Virus record (IMG/VR): IMGVR_UViG_3300022865_000043
Coordinates: 1-23,018 of that record
Direction: 5' to 3' (one strand)
DNA: 23,018 bases
From: a virus
The notes below the pieces were generated by a model, which searched no databases, was not told the DNA's origin, and was given only the letters and a program-made list of their open reading frames with translations. A program made the translations under genes and the position numbers. This document shows positions 1 to 7,609 of this stretch, one piece after another; within the stretch, counting starts at the first letter, position 1; every line of letters begins with the position of its first letter.

Positions 1-646
1 TTACATTTTTTAAATTAAGTTTTGAAGCAAGATCAGGTCTATCTTCGTCTATTAAAGCTTGTCTTACTTCTGATAATCCTTCACTAACTAAATTAAAATC
101 TCTTCCATCATTTTCAAATGATTTTTTATCATTAGCTTTAGATGTTTCAATTTCTTTGATCACCGATCCTATGACATCAGTGCTATAATTACTTTCAATT
201 ATTTTTTTAGTTTGATCTAGAGTAACGTAAGGACCTATATCTTTTGAAAATGTAGAATATAATTCTATTGCATTTTCCATATCTTTTGTAATGTCAATTT
301 TAGTTCTTTGTTTATCTAATTGAAATTCATCATCTGGACCAATAATTTGATCATTTGGATCTGCAACTTCTTCTTTCGGTAATTTTATCTCTGCTTCTGC
401 GTTTACAGTGTCTAAAGAGTTATCTGTATTTTCTTCTACAATTTCATTAGCTACATTACTTGCTACGGTTGTCTCTGTATTTAAAGCTTCATTCTCTGCT
501 TCAACATTAGGCTCAACATTTTCTACAACTTCTTTAGGCATTACTACAGCATCTTTTTCTGTAGATGTTCCTACGTTTCTATTTATATCAAGTACGGGTA
601 TTTGTTTTTCTTCTTCAGTAATTACTTCTAAATTTTCACTACTCAT
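1..646 (-). CDS. Acidic virion-associated protein, 3' end cut by window edge
   Basis: An open frame starts at the ATG at 644-646 and runs off the left edge without a stop, giving at least 215 codons. It lies 2 bp after the stop of the preceding 472-aa gene, so it continues the same minus-strand operon. The N-terminal ~120 residues are very acidic and low in complexity, rich in Glu, Asn, Val and Thr, with repeated N-V-E/E-N-x-E type segments. After that the protein becomes more helical and charged (for example DITKDMENAIELYSTFSKDI). I do not recognise the family. Its place after the S74-domain and 472-aa genes suggests an internal or ejected virion protein, or a large tail-associated protein. 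That is inferred from position only. No clear Shine-Dalgarno precedes the start, so translational coupling is likely. Confidence 0.7.
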   Translation of the reverse strand, partial: MSSENLEVITEEEKQIPVLDINRNVGTSTEKDAVVMPKEVVENVEPNVEAENEALNTETTVASNVANEIVEENTDNSLDTVNAEAEIKLPKEEVADPNDQIIGPDDEFQLDKQRTKIDITKDMENAIELYSTFSKDIGPYVTLDQTKKIIESNYSTDVIGSVIKEIETSKANDKKSFENDGRDFNLVSEGLSEVRQALIDEDRPDLASKLNLKNV

Positions 647-648
647 GA

Positions 649-2067
649 TTAGTTAGTTTTTTTATTATTTTCTAAATCTTGAATCTTCTTATCTAAACCG
701 GGATATTTTTCTTGCCAACTATCTCCATCTAAAGGTTCTCCAGTTCCTGTTGTTGTAATATTTTTATCTTTATCAATTGGTATTTGTGAATTATAAAATC
801 TACTATATTCAGTTTTTCCACCCATATCTAAAGAAGCTTTAGCAGAAGCTATAGCAAAAGGAGAGAAGTCTGTAACATCTCCAGTGTATTTTTCATAATC
901 TGATTCAAAGCCTAATAATTTAGCTTCTTCATAAATTTGATCAGGAGAATAAGATGATTCTTTTAATATTTTATTTCTTAATTTAAGTGCGCCTTCAGTA
1001 TTAAATTCAGTATTAAAATCTCTATCACTTCCTTTTTTATAACCTCTATCTCTTTTAAATAATCTAGCATAAGCTATTTTTTCAGATTCAATTAAAGATA
1101 TAGCATCAGTAAAAACTATATTAGTAAGAAAAGTACTAGCTGCATCTGTTACTTGTGTTTGACCTGATCGTACTAAAGCAACATCTTTATCAGATACAGG
1201 AGTAAGTTTAGTATTAGATAAAGTATCTAAAGTTGCAACGGTAGCTAATTTATTAAAACTATTAATAAAATTAGCAGATGATTCTATACTTGAAAAAAAT
1301 TCACTATCTTGTCTCATGGTCTGTGGTAAAAGATCATTAATTGCTTGAATTGCTCCAGGGAATTTACTTCTTAAAGCACCAACAGGTAAAGATTTATTTT
1401 CAGGATTAGCAGTCCATGCTTTAATTAAATTTTTCTGAGATCCAAAAACTTGATTTAATTTAGTAGCACTTGCTATATCTTCCATTTGTTTATCTAAACC
1501 TTTATAAGCATCTAGTTCCATTGCACCTGGTTTATCTAATTCATTTGTAAGTTTTAACATATCTATTTGATTTTTTAATGAAGAAGCACCTGCTTTAGAT
1601 TTAGCAGTAGCAGCAGCTAGTTCTTCTGCTTTTACTTTTTTTACACCTCCACCTAAAGAACTTGTAACTATACCAAAAGGAGATTGTGCTCTACCTGAAG
1701 TAATAGGAGTGATCCGTGATGCTTTGTCAATCATATCAGTGCCTGCATAAAAAAGAGCACGTTTATTAGGATCCTCTAATACTTTTCCTATATTAGTTTC
1801 TAACTTAGCAGATATACTACTGAATGCACTTCCTATTGAATTTATTAAACTTTTCTTTTCTTTCTTTTCTGGAACTTCAATTTCTTTTTCTTTAAAAGCT
1901 TCTGTTAAAACCATACTTTCTAATTCATCATTATTAGGTAAAGCTTCTTTTGCATCAGTCATTTTTTCAAATTCTGCTGCTAAAGCTTGATCATCATTAA
2001 TGATATCTACTGAGATTTTATTTTCTTCATCACCTTTTTTAGGAAAACTGGAATCAAGTGCTGCCAT
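649..2067 (-). CDS. Putative internal/ejection virion protein, 472 aa, unknown family
   Basis: Hydrophilic, largely helical protein with no membrane segment or recognisable enzyme motif. Residues ~1-75 are acidic. Residues ~130-240 are rich in Ala, Lys and Leu, with a Gly-rich patch (SSLGGGVKK) and heptad-like stretches such as KNQIDMLKLTNELDK. The C-terminus is polar and ends in a charged helix. The start codon overlaps the preceding gene's stop by one base (TAATG), and a strong AAGGAGGT lies at 2071-2078 inside that gene, which fixes this start. Genes in this position, after the stopper-like and S74-domain genes of short-tailed phages, often encode proteins ejected with the DNA. That role is inferred from context and composition; I cannot name a family. 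Confidence 0.75.
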   Translation of the reverse strand: MAALDSSFPKKGDEENKISVDIINDDQALAAEFEKMTDAKEALPNNDELESMVLTEAFKEKEIEVPEKKEKKSLINSIGSAFSSISAKLETNIGKVLEDPNKRALFYAGTDMIDKASRITPITSGRAQSPFGIVTSSLGGGVKKVKAEELAAATAKSKAGASSLKNQIDMLKLTNELDKPGAMELDAYKGLDKQMEDIASATKLNQVFGSQKNLIKAWTANPENKSLPVGALRSKFPGAIQAINDLLPQTMRQDSEFFSSIESSANFINSFNKLATVATLDTLSNTKLTPVSDKDVALVRSGQTQVTDAASTFLTNIVFTDAISLIESEKIAYARLFKRDRGYKKGSDRDFNTEFNTEGALKLRNKILKESSYSPDQIYEEAKLLGFESDYEKYTGDVTDFSPFAIASAKASLDMGGKTEYSRFYNSQIPIDKDKNITTTGTGEPLDGDSWQEKYPGLDKKIQDLENNKKTN

Positions 2068-3098
2068 TAAACCTCCTTAAATTGTACATCAAGTTTATTG
2101 TAATCTACCATTAGATAACCATCATCGTTAACAGATGATACATGAGGAACTTGATGAGCCATTACGCCTTGATATTTTTTATCATTGCCTTTATATTTAA
2201 ATGTGTAAATATTAATTCCTGATGGAGATTTACCAACTAAATTAATATCTTCTTTTAATCTCATATCAGATAAAGCCATTCCTGTTGTTACAGCTCCAGC
2301 TATTTGACCAAAAGGACTTGCACCTTGTACTGGAACTCCAGTATATCCTGATCTTTCTTCTCCATAACTTCTTATAGGAGCACCTGATAAAGCACCAATC
2401 ATTTGTTTAACTTGTCCAGCACCATATTCTCTTTCTTCTATAAAGTCACGATATCCTTCTGCAAGTCCAGCTTGTTCTATACCACGAGCTTGCGCTCCAA
2501 ATCCAGCAAGTCCTGCTGAAGTTTGTCCTAAAGCATTTATTTGACTTTGTGCTGCGCCTAGTTGTGTTGCTCTATCTTGCATAAATCTATTAGCACCTGA
2601 TTCAAAACCAGCTTGTCTTAATCTAGCTGATGTATCTCCTGCACTATCTATAAATCTTTCTGCTCCTAAAACATTTTCTATACCTTGTCTTGATCCACCA
2701 AAAGCTCCTGCACCAATCGCTGAAGCATTCATTGATTTTTGAGTTTGACCGTAAGCTTCTCTTAAATCTCCTAAAGCTCCTGAAATAACTTGATTCTCAT
2801 ATGGGTTAGCATAAGCTTGAGCTGTAGCAGTGTCATAAGTTTGAGCACCTATTGCAGCAAGTTGTCCTGATTGTGGAAGAATTTGGTTTTGATATATATT
2901 AGCAGCTTGTGTTTCATAAGGATCAAGTTGAGCTATACGTTGACCTTGAAAACCTTGATATGGTTTACTAAATTCAGTTTCAGCTGTTCTTAAAGTTCTC
3001 TCTTGAATTTCTTTAAAATATTCAGGGATGTCATAGCTAGTCGTTGACTGCGATGGTGCCTGTACTGTTGTAACACTTGGTTTGAAAATACTACCCAT
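2067..3098 (-). CDS. Virion protein with C-terminal S74 self-cleaving chaperone domain
   Basis: The last ~70 residues look like the intramolecular chaperone/peptidase S74 domain known from endosialidase tailspikes. S277-D278-M-R-L-K282-E-D-I matches the SDxRLKxxI signature, whose Ser and Lys (five residues apart) form the self-cleaving dyad. It is followed by G-I-N-I-Y-T-F-K-Y and G-V-M-A-H-Q-V-P, also typical of the family. The preceding ~270 residues are Ala/Gly/Gln-rich and helical (ETEFSKPYQGFQGQRIAQLDPYE near the start) rather than a beta-helical fibre, as in many marine phage proteins labelled tail fibre domain-containing. It overlaps the upstream GNAT-like gene by 8 bp. The domain probably helps trimerisation and is then cleaved off. 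The job of the helical body, perhaps an ejected or tail-hub protein, is uncertain. Confidence 0.85.
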   Translation of the reverse strand: MGSIFKPSVTTVQAPSQSTTSYDIPEYFKEIQERTLRTAETEFSKPYQGFQGQRIAQLDPYETQAANIYQNQILPQSGQLAAIGAQTYDTATAQAYANPYENQVISGALGDLREAYGQTQKSMNASAIGAGAFGGSRQGIENVLGAERFIDSAGDTSARLRQAGFESGANRFMQDRATQLGAAQSQINALGQTSAGLAGFGAQARGIEQAGLAEGYRDFIEEREYGAGQVKQMIGALSGAPIRSYGEERSGYTGVPVQGASPFGQIAGAVTTGMALSDMRLKEDINLVGKSPSGINIYTFKYKGNDKKYQGVMAHQVPHVSSVNDDGYLMVDYNKLDVQFKEV

Positions 3099-3546
3099 TG
3101 ACTATATAAGTTCCTCCAATAACTTTAAATCCTAATTTAATAAAAGCCTTGTCTTTTCTTTCAACGTCTTTACCTTGAAAGATTTCGCATATCGCAGTTA
3201 CTTTATTTGCTAGTGCGTATTCTTTGAAAACTATCATTATAGAACGAAAGATCCTAAAATTTCTATGTTTAGGATTCACGTGTAACCATAAAGTTCTCAT
3301 GAACTTTTTGTCACTATACCATGTCTCATCAACTGTTGCAGCTAATGTTCCTATAATAATATTTTCATATTCCACTACTATAACAAAACTATTCTTAATG
3401 TAAAATACTATATTCTCTAAAGCTTTAGTATTATTAGTGTTTCCAAAGTTGAATGGAGCCTCTGTAAGCCACGTTTTTAGTAGTTCTCTTATACGAACAG
3501 CATCAGATATTCGAGCTGGTCTTATAGTATATTTATCTTTTTCCAT
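3091..3546 (-). CDS. GNAT-like N-acetyltransferase domain protein
   Basis: A 151-aa protein with the outline of a GNAT fold: N-terminal Y-T-I-R-P-A-R-I-S-D-A (residues 6-16), a central strand V-I-V-V-E-Y-E-N-I-I-I-G-T-L (55-68), motif A strand L-W-L-H-V-N-P-K-H-R (86-95), and a C-terminal F-I-K-L-G-F-K (135-141) typical of motif B. The acetyl-CoA pyrophosphate loop, usually R-G-x-G-x-G/A, reads R-N-F-R-I-F here, so cofactor binding may be altered or lost. It overlaps both neighbours (8 bp downstream, 14 bp upstream), so it belongs to the virion operon. GNAT-like proteins occur among tail and internal-protein genes of many short-tailed phages, where their substrate is unknown. It could be an active acetyltransferase or a structural derivative of the fold. 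Confidence 0.7.
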   Translation of the reverse strand: MEKDKYTIRPARISDAVRIRELLKTWLTEAPFNFGNTNNTKALENIVFYIKNSFVIVVEYENIIIGTLAATVDETWYSDKKFMRTLWLHVNPKHRNFRIFRSIMIVFKEYALANKVTAICEIFQGKDVERKDKAFIKLGFKVIGGTYIVNG

Positions 3547-5377
3547 CTTGTTTTATATTTACTCTTAATGTACCAAATCTCCAGTTATCTCCAACATTAT
3601 TATTTTGTATCTTAACATTAGATTGTCTACCACGAATACGTGTATTAACGAACCTAGTTGTGTTGTTTACAGTCAAAGTTTCTCCTACTGTTGCAGTATC
3701 ATTAGGATAATCTTTAACACTTAAAGTGATTACAGTGTTTCCAGTTTGATCTTGAAAGTCTGGTATAACTTTATTAATAAAACTAAATGTTTCACCATCA
3801 GCAATGTCTCCATCACCTGATTGAATATAAGCTGGTAAAGCAGATCCATCAGCATCTACTCCTGATTCTTGAGCATATATTAAACTTCTACCTTGAGTTA
3901 ATCCATTAATAGTAGTTATAGTACTTGCGTTAGAAGTAGATAAATACTCTGTAGCTAAAGGATTAAAATTAACTCCGTTATCTTGATAAGTACTTCTATC
4001 CATAGTTCCAAAATACCAAGAGTTTTCTAAATAATTATAAATAACATAACGATCACATTGACTAGCGGTACTTGAACAGTAATACCATATTACTTCTGAA
4101 AACTCTGAATTTTGTGCAGCATAAACTTGAACATACTGAACTTTATTAATATCTTGAAATACATGATTTAATATAGGACAAGGTATCTCCTGAACTGATC
4201 CAGCATATCTAAAGAATTGTCCATCTGACATCCAGTAAGCTATATCATCTATAACTATTGCAGAGTTAAGACCAACAGCTCCACAATCATTACCTAATTG
4301 TCTAAAACCAAATATAAAAGGAGGACCTATAAAAGACATTGATTGTAATGTAGTATCTGTCCATATTAATATAGTTCCTTTAGCAGGTCTTGCACATCTT
4401 ATTTCACTTCCACCAGCTATTTTTTGTGATCCTGCAGAGTTAGTTACATTAGGTGTCCATTGATTATAATTTTCTTGATCAGACCAACGTATAAACATCC
4501 TATCTTGACTTGAAGTATCTCCAATAGTTGTTTCTGTTCCTAAACATACTACATGTCTAGTTTCTGTAGATACTAAAGATAATGTAGAGCTAGTAGGAGC
4601 ATTAGCAATAGATGTAGCTCTATTAGTAGACATTCCTGCTGAAGTATTCCATTCGTAAGTTGCTCCATCTTTTTGAGTTAATATTAAATCTTCTCCCCAA
4701 TTATTAATAGACCATAACCGTGCATCAAGTACTACACTAGAAGTTGCTCTAGGTGTTCCCCAAGTAGAAGCACCCCAAGTAGAAGCACCCCAACCGTATC
4801 CAAAAGTTTGAATAGATGGACCTACATTTATTTGATAAGTAGTTGTGCAATTTGCAGTAGGACCTACCGCAGAAGTTGCTGTTGCACTACTTTCAACAGT
4901 ATAAGTATTAATAGTTGGTACACTTAAAATTTCATATTCAGCATCTAGTGTGGCTGCAGGAATTCCACCAACGTCAGTACTTACACTACTTAGTGTGACA
5001 AAATCACCTAATATAGCTCCATGACTTGTATCCGTGATAGTTATAATATTGCTACTTGATGTTGTAGTAATAGCATTAACAAGAGCATTGTTTGCTCTTA
5101 TAGGAGTAATGTCTTGATTATCTCCACCTTGATATACATACACTTTACGATCAGTTCCTAAAGCTTCATAACGAGATCCGTCTAAAGAATACCATTGTTC
5201 TAAAGCTCTTCCAACTCCTACATAATATTCTGGACTAAATTTAGTCCAGCCACCTATTTTTTGAGGAAGTCCTTTACGAAATCTTATTTTATCTCCATCA
5301 ATCCACCTACCTTCTGCTCCTGTAGGAGTATTCTCAGTATCTAATCCAGGTTGAAAGTTTAATTGAGTTAATGGCAT
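3533..5377 (-). CDS. Stopper/tail-hub-like virion protein (P22 gp10-like role)
   Basis: A 614-aa, beta-rich protein. Its N-terminus (P-L-T-Q-L-N-F-Q-P-G-L-D then R-W-I-D-G-D-K-I-R-F-R-K-G-L-P-Q-K-I-G-G-W) is a pattern I remember from marine phage structural proteins. By size and position it resembles packaged-DNA-stabilising/stopper proteins such as P22 gp10. Many short strands and aromatic W-Y/W-S motifs suggest a propeller-like core. Residues 193-208 contain a W-G-A-S-T repeat, encoded by a perfect 15-bp tandem duplication. It is the first minus-strand gene left of the inverted oxygenase island, so it probably needs its own promoter: a TATAAT at 5386-5391 sits 8 nt before the ATG, with no Shine-Dalgarno. 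The virion role is likely; exact assignment as stopper, nozzle or hub is uncertain. Confidence 0.75.
   Translation of the reverse strand: MPLTQLNFQPGLDTENTPTGAEGRWIDGDKIRFRKGLPQKIGGWTKFSPEYYVGVGRALEQWYSLDGSRYEALGTDRKVYVYQGGDNQDITPIRANNALVNAITTTSSSNIITITDTSHGAILGDFVTLSSVSTDVGGIPAATLDAEYEILSVPTINTYTVESSATATSAVGPTANCTTTYQINVGPSIQTFGYGWGASTWGASTWGTPRATSSVVLDARLWSINNWGEDLILTQKDGATYEWNTSAGMSTNRATSIANAPTSSTLSLVSTETRHVVCLGTETTIGDTSSQDRMFIRWSDQENYNQWTPNVTNSAGSQKIAGGSEIRCARPAKGTILIWTDTTLQSMSFIGPPFIFGFRQLGNDCGAVGLNSAIVIDDIAYWMSDGQFFRYAGSVQEIPCPILNHVFQDINKVQYVQVYAAQNSEFSEVIWYYCSSTASQCDRYVIYNYLENSWYFGTMDRSTYQDNGVNFNPLATEYLSTSNASTITTINGLTQGRSLIYAQESGVDADGSALPAYIQSGDGDIADGETFSFINKVIPDFQDQTGNTVITLSVKDYPNDTATVGETLTVNNTTRFVNTRIRGRQSNVKIQNNNVGDNWRFGTLRVNIKQDGKR
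4758..4787 (-). repeat. 15-bp perfect tandem duplication inside the stopper-like gene
   Basis: The plus-strand unit CCCCAAGTAGAAGCA occurs twice back to back, followed by a partial CCCCAA. It keeps frame and encodes the W-G-A-S-T W-G-A-S-T segment, which continues into W-G-T-P. A recent in-frame slippage or duplication is the simplest explanation. Confidence 0.9.
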
Positions 5378-5478
5378 AGTTTTGTATTATACAGTAAAAT
5401 TACAAAATATATACTATATTTTATAGCATATAATGCCTTATATAGTAATTATATAGATAATGAAAGAAACAAAATGAT
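5378..5478. promoter_or_regulatory. Divergent intergenic region with inverted repeat and -10-like boxes
   Basis: These 101 bp separate the minus-strand stopper-like gene from the plus-strand oxygenase island and must serve at least one of them. A perfect 8-bp inverted repeat, TACTATAT (5412-5419) and ATATAGTA (5440-5447), flanks a plus-strand TATAAT at 5429-5434. No convincing -35 box sits upstream. On the minus strand TATAAT lies at 5386-5391, 8 nt before the ATG at 5377. The arrangement would suit an operator-controlled bidirectional promoter. The region is extremely AT-rich, so chance -10 matches are expected. Confidence 0.4.
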
Positions 5479-6015
5479 ATGAAAACAGTAGTACTAGATA
5501 ACTTATTTTCTAAAAAAGAATTATTTTATATGTATAAAGAAATAATAAAAACTCCAAATTGGAGAATAGATGGGCAGTCTACAGACCAAGATGGACATAT
5601 AAGTGGGCCTGTTTTTGTGGTTAAACAAATTAATGAAAAACCTCAAAATTATCCTTTGTTTTTGTGGGGGCAAACTTTAGTTTTTAGAATTAATAAATTA
5701 TTAGAAGAAAAAAATATAGGTATTCCAACTAAATTAAATAGAATGTGGTTTAATTCTACTTCTCATGGTAAAAAAACACAACATTGGCTTCATGCTGATG
5801 ATGAAGATAATTTAAAATTAAAATCAATTTTGTTGTTTATGACTCCTATTTGGCAACCAGATTGGAGAGGATCATTTTATATTGATGGAGAAGAATTTAA
5901 ATTTAAACCTGGCTCTGCTGTTATTTTTGATTCTAAAGAATACCATAAAGGGGAATCACCTGAATCAGAAACATATAATTGGCAAAGAATAACATGTAAT
6001 ATTTTAGTAGGATAA
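5479..6015 (+). CDS. 2OG-Fe(II) oxygenase-like protein 1
   Basis: First gene of the plus-strand island, 178 aa. It fits the double-stranded beta-helix 2-oxoglutarate/Fe(II) oxygenases: H105-A-D107 as the first two metal ligands, H156 (E-Y-H-K-G-E) as the distal ligand, and R170 (W-Q-R-I-T) placed to bind the 2OG carboxylate. Between them, F-K-F-K-P-G-S-A-V-I-F-D is the usual loop and strand before the distal His. Such enzymes couple oxidative decarboxylation of 2OG to hydroxylation or demethylation of a substrate, which cannot be predicted here. The N-terminus (V-V-L-D-N-L-F-S-K-K-E-L) resembles those of the fourth and fifth island genes, suggesting common ancestry. No strong Shine-Dalgarno is seen. 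The next gene starts 1 bp after its stop. Confidence 0.8.
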   Translation: MKTVVLDNLFSKKELFYMYKEIIKTPNWRIDGQSTDQDGHISGPVFVVKQINEKPQNYPLFLWGQTLVFRINKLLEEKNIGIPTKLNRMWFNSTSHGKKTQHWLHADDEDNLKLKSILLFMTPIWQPDWRGSFYIDGEEFKFKPGSAVIFDSKEYHKGESPESETYNWQRITCNILVG

Positions 6016-6016
6016 A

Positions 6017-6562
6017 ATGGATCATTTAGAAGCAATTGTCGAGATAAAAAATGTAGTCTCCACAGAGTTTATAGATAAAATCATACCTTTAATAAATCAT
6101 AAAGCTAAAAAAAATTTAAAAGTTATGGGAGGTTTGGATAAAAATATAAGAAATGTAAAAGGTCATCAGTTAACTTTTAATACACCTACAGATTTATTCT
6201 ATTGGAACTATATAAAACAAGAAATAGAAAGACTTTATACTTATTATAAAATAAAATTTCCTAAGATGATGAGCTCTAAAATCAATCAAATAGATTTATT
6301 AAAATATTCACCAGGGGGAAAATATGAAATACACACAGATCATTTTACTACTTCTATTAGAGCTTTAAGTGTTATTATTAATTTAAATAATGATTATGAA
6401 GGGGGAGATTTAATTTTTACTGATCAAAAAGAAAAAGAAATTAAAAGATTAAAACTTGGAAAAGGTTCAATTGTATTTTTTCCAAGTAATTTTATGTACC
6501 CTCATGGTATTCAACCTATTACGAAAGGAACAAGATACAGTATAGTAGCATGGCTACAATAA
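6017..6562 (+). CDS. 2OG-Fe(II) oxygenase, prolyl-4-hydroxylase-like (PKHD-type)
   Basis: The clearest oxygenase of the island, 181 aa. It has L-L-K-Y-S-P-G-G-K-Y-E-I-H106-T-D108, the Y-x-x-H-x-D core of prolyl-4-hydroxylase-type enzymes. N-Y-E/D-Y-E-G-G-D-L-I-F (125-134) is the conserved G-G-x-L-x-F strand. The distal site is Y-P-H163-G-I-Q-P-I-T-K-G-T-R173-Y-S, with R173 as the likely 2OG-binding arginine. The length suits a stand-alone catalytic domain without an accessory region. Known relatives hydroxylate protein side chains or small molecules, so a phage tail or host surface protein is a possible target. Its end overlaps the next gene's longest reading frame by 13 bp. Confidence 0.9.
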   Translation: MDHLEAIVEIKNVVSTEFIDKIIPLINHKAKKNLKVMGGLDKNIRNVKGHQLTFNTPTDLFYWNYIKQEIERLYTYYKIKFPKMMSSKINQIDLLKYSPGGKYEIHTDHFTTSIRALSVIINLNNDYEGGDLIFTDQKEKEIKRLKLGKGSIVFFPSNFMYPHGIQPITKGTRYSIVAWLQ

Positions 6563-7095
6563 AACTTATGAACAAAAAAACACTTAATATATTATCTATT
6601 GATTGTGATTGGATAACAAATTCTAAACAACAAGAAGAACTTTTAAGTTTTCTTATACCTATAATATATAATAATAAAGATATACATACTGCATACTCAC
6701 ACGAAAAAATATATCCTTTGTTTTCTCATGGTTATGATGAGTACAATTTAATTAATATTGATCATCATCATGATTTTCATTATAATCAAAATTTAAATAT
6801 TTTAAACGAAGGAAATTGGTTGTTTCATTTATCTAATGTATTCAAAAACAAAATTAATTATACTTGGATATCTAACCCTCATTCTAGTTATCTTGAATTA
6901 ATGGAATTTAAAAATTTAAAATCATTTGTTTTTGATCATAATATTAATTATATAAAACAAAAAAAGTTTGATAAAATATTTATATGTTGTAGCCCTGAAT
7001 TTGCTGTTACACCTGAAGTTATTACAGCATACAAAATTATAGAAAGAATTGTTAATGAACGAAAAAACATAGAGCATGACTACAATAAAAACTAA
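6550..7095 (+). CDS. Arginase-fold/UPF0489-like metallohydrolase candidate
   Basis: A 181-aa protein in the midst of the oxygenase genes but unrelated to them. It opens with I-L-S-I-D18-C-D20-W and has N-I-D71-H-H-H-D75-F-H77, then G-N-W-L-F-H-L and a later F-I-C-C-S-P-E-F-A-V-T-P strand. An early Asp strand, a D-x-H-x-D-like metal cluster and a late S-P/D-P strand resemble the arginase/UPF0489 superfamily. From memory, similar uncharacterised proteins occur in marine T4-like phages. Substrate and activity are unknown, and the fold assignment is tentative. The longest frame starts at 6550. The internal ATG at 6568, 5 bp after the preceding stop and seven codons in, is an equally good start because neither has a clear ribosome-binding site. 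It overlaps the next gene by 20 bp. Confidence 0.7.
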   Translation: MATIKLMNKKTLNILSIDCDWITNSKQQEELLSFLIPIIYNNKDIHTAYSHEKIYPLFSHGYDEYNLINIDHHHDFHYNQNLNILNEGNWLFHLSNVFKNKINYTWISNPHSSYLELMEFKNLKSFVFDHNINYIKQKKFDKIFICCSPEFAVTPEVITAYKIIERIVNERKNIEHDYNKN

Positions 7096-7609
7096 AATAA
7101 TAAAAAATTTTTTCGATAAAAAAGAATTACAGATTCTTCATAAATATTGCCATAACAAATTAGATTCAAATAAAGACTATCAATTAGATAGTCAATCATT
7201 TTCACCCGCATGGTACAATGATCCTTTAATGACAAGTTTTTTAGATACGAAATTACCTTTAGTAGAAAAAGAAAGTAATCTACAATTATTTCAAACTTAT
7301 GCTTATTGGAGATATTATGTATTAGGTGCAACTTTAAAACAACATAGAGATAGACCAGCTTGTGAAATAAGTGTAACTGCTTGTATTAAAAAATATGATA
7401 ACTGGCCTTTAGTTATAGAAGGTGAAACATTTGAATTAGAAGAAGGTGATGCACTTTTATATGCTGGTTGTGAACAAAAACATGGAAGACCTGGAGTATA
7501 TAAAGGAGAGGGTATGGCTCAAGTATTCTTTCATTATGTAAATAAAAATGGTCAATATACTAATCATGCTTATGATAATTATATTAAAACAACAGGAAGA
7601 AAAATATGA
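7076..7609 (+). CDS. 2OG-Fe(II) oxygenase-like protein 3
   Basis: A 177-aa protein with L-K-Q-H90-R-D92-R-P as the proximal metal pair, E-G-D-A-L-L-Y-A-G as the strand leading to the distal site, and Q-K-H136-G-R-P-G as the third ligand. No arginine lies at the usual spacing after H136. K143 or a residue in M-A-Q-V-F-F-H-Y-V (147-155) may bind the co-substrate instead, so the 2OG site is less standard than in its neighbours. The N-terminus K-I-I-K-N-F-F-D-K-K-E-L matches the pattern of the first and fifth island genes. It overlaps the preceding gene by 20 bp and the following gene by 4 bp, so these genes are very likely co-translated. Function beyond the oxygenase fold is unknown. Confidence 0.78.
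   Translation: MTTIKTKIIKNFFDKKELQILHKYCHNKLDSNKDYQLDSQSFSPAWYNDPLMTSFLDTKLPLVEKESNLQLFQTYAYWRYYVLGATLKQHRDRPACEISVTACIKKYDNWPLVIEGETFELEEGDALLYAGCEQKHGRPGVYKGEGMAQVFFHYVNKNGQYTNHAYDNYIKTTGRKI

Noticed and set aside
408-656. Plus-strand 82-aa reading frame
   Set aside because: It lies opposite the truncated acidic gene and has Ser/Thr/Phe-rich composition typical of a reverse-frame shadow.
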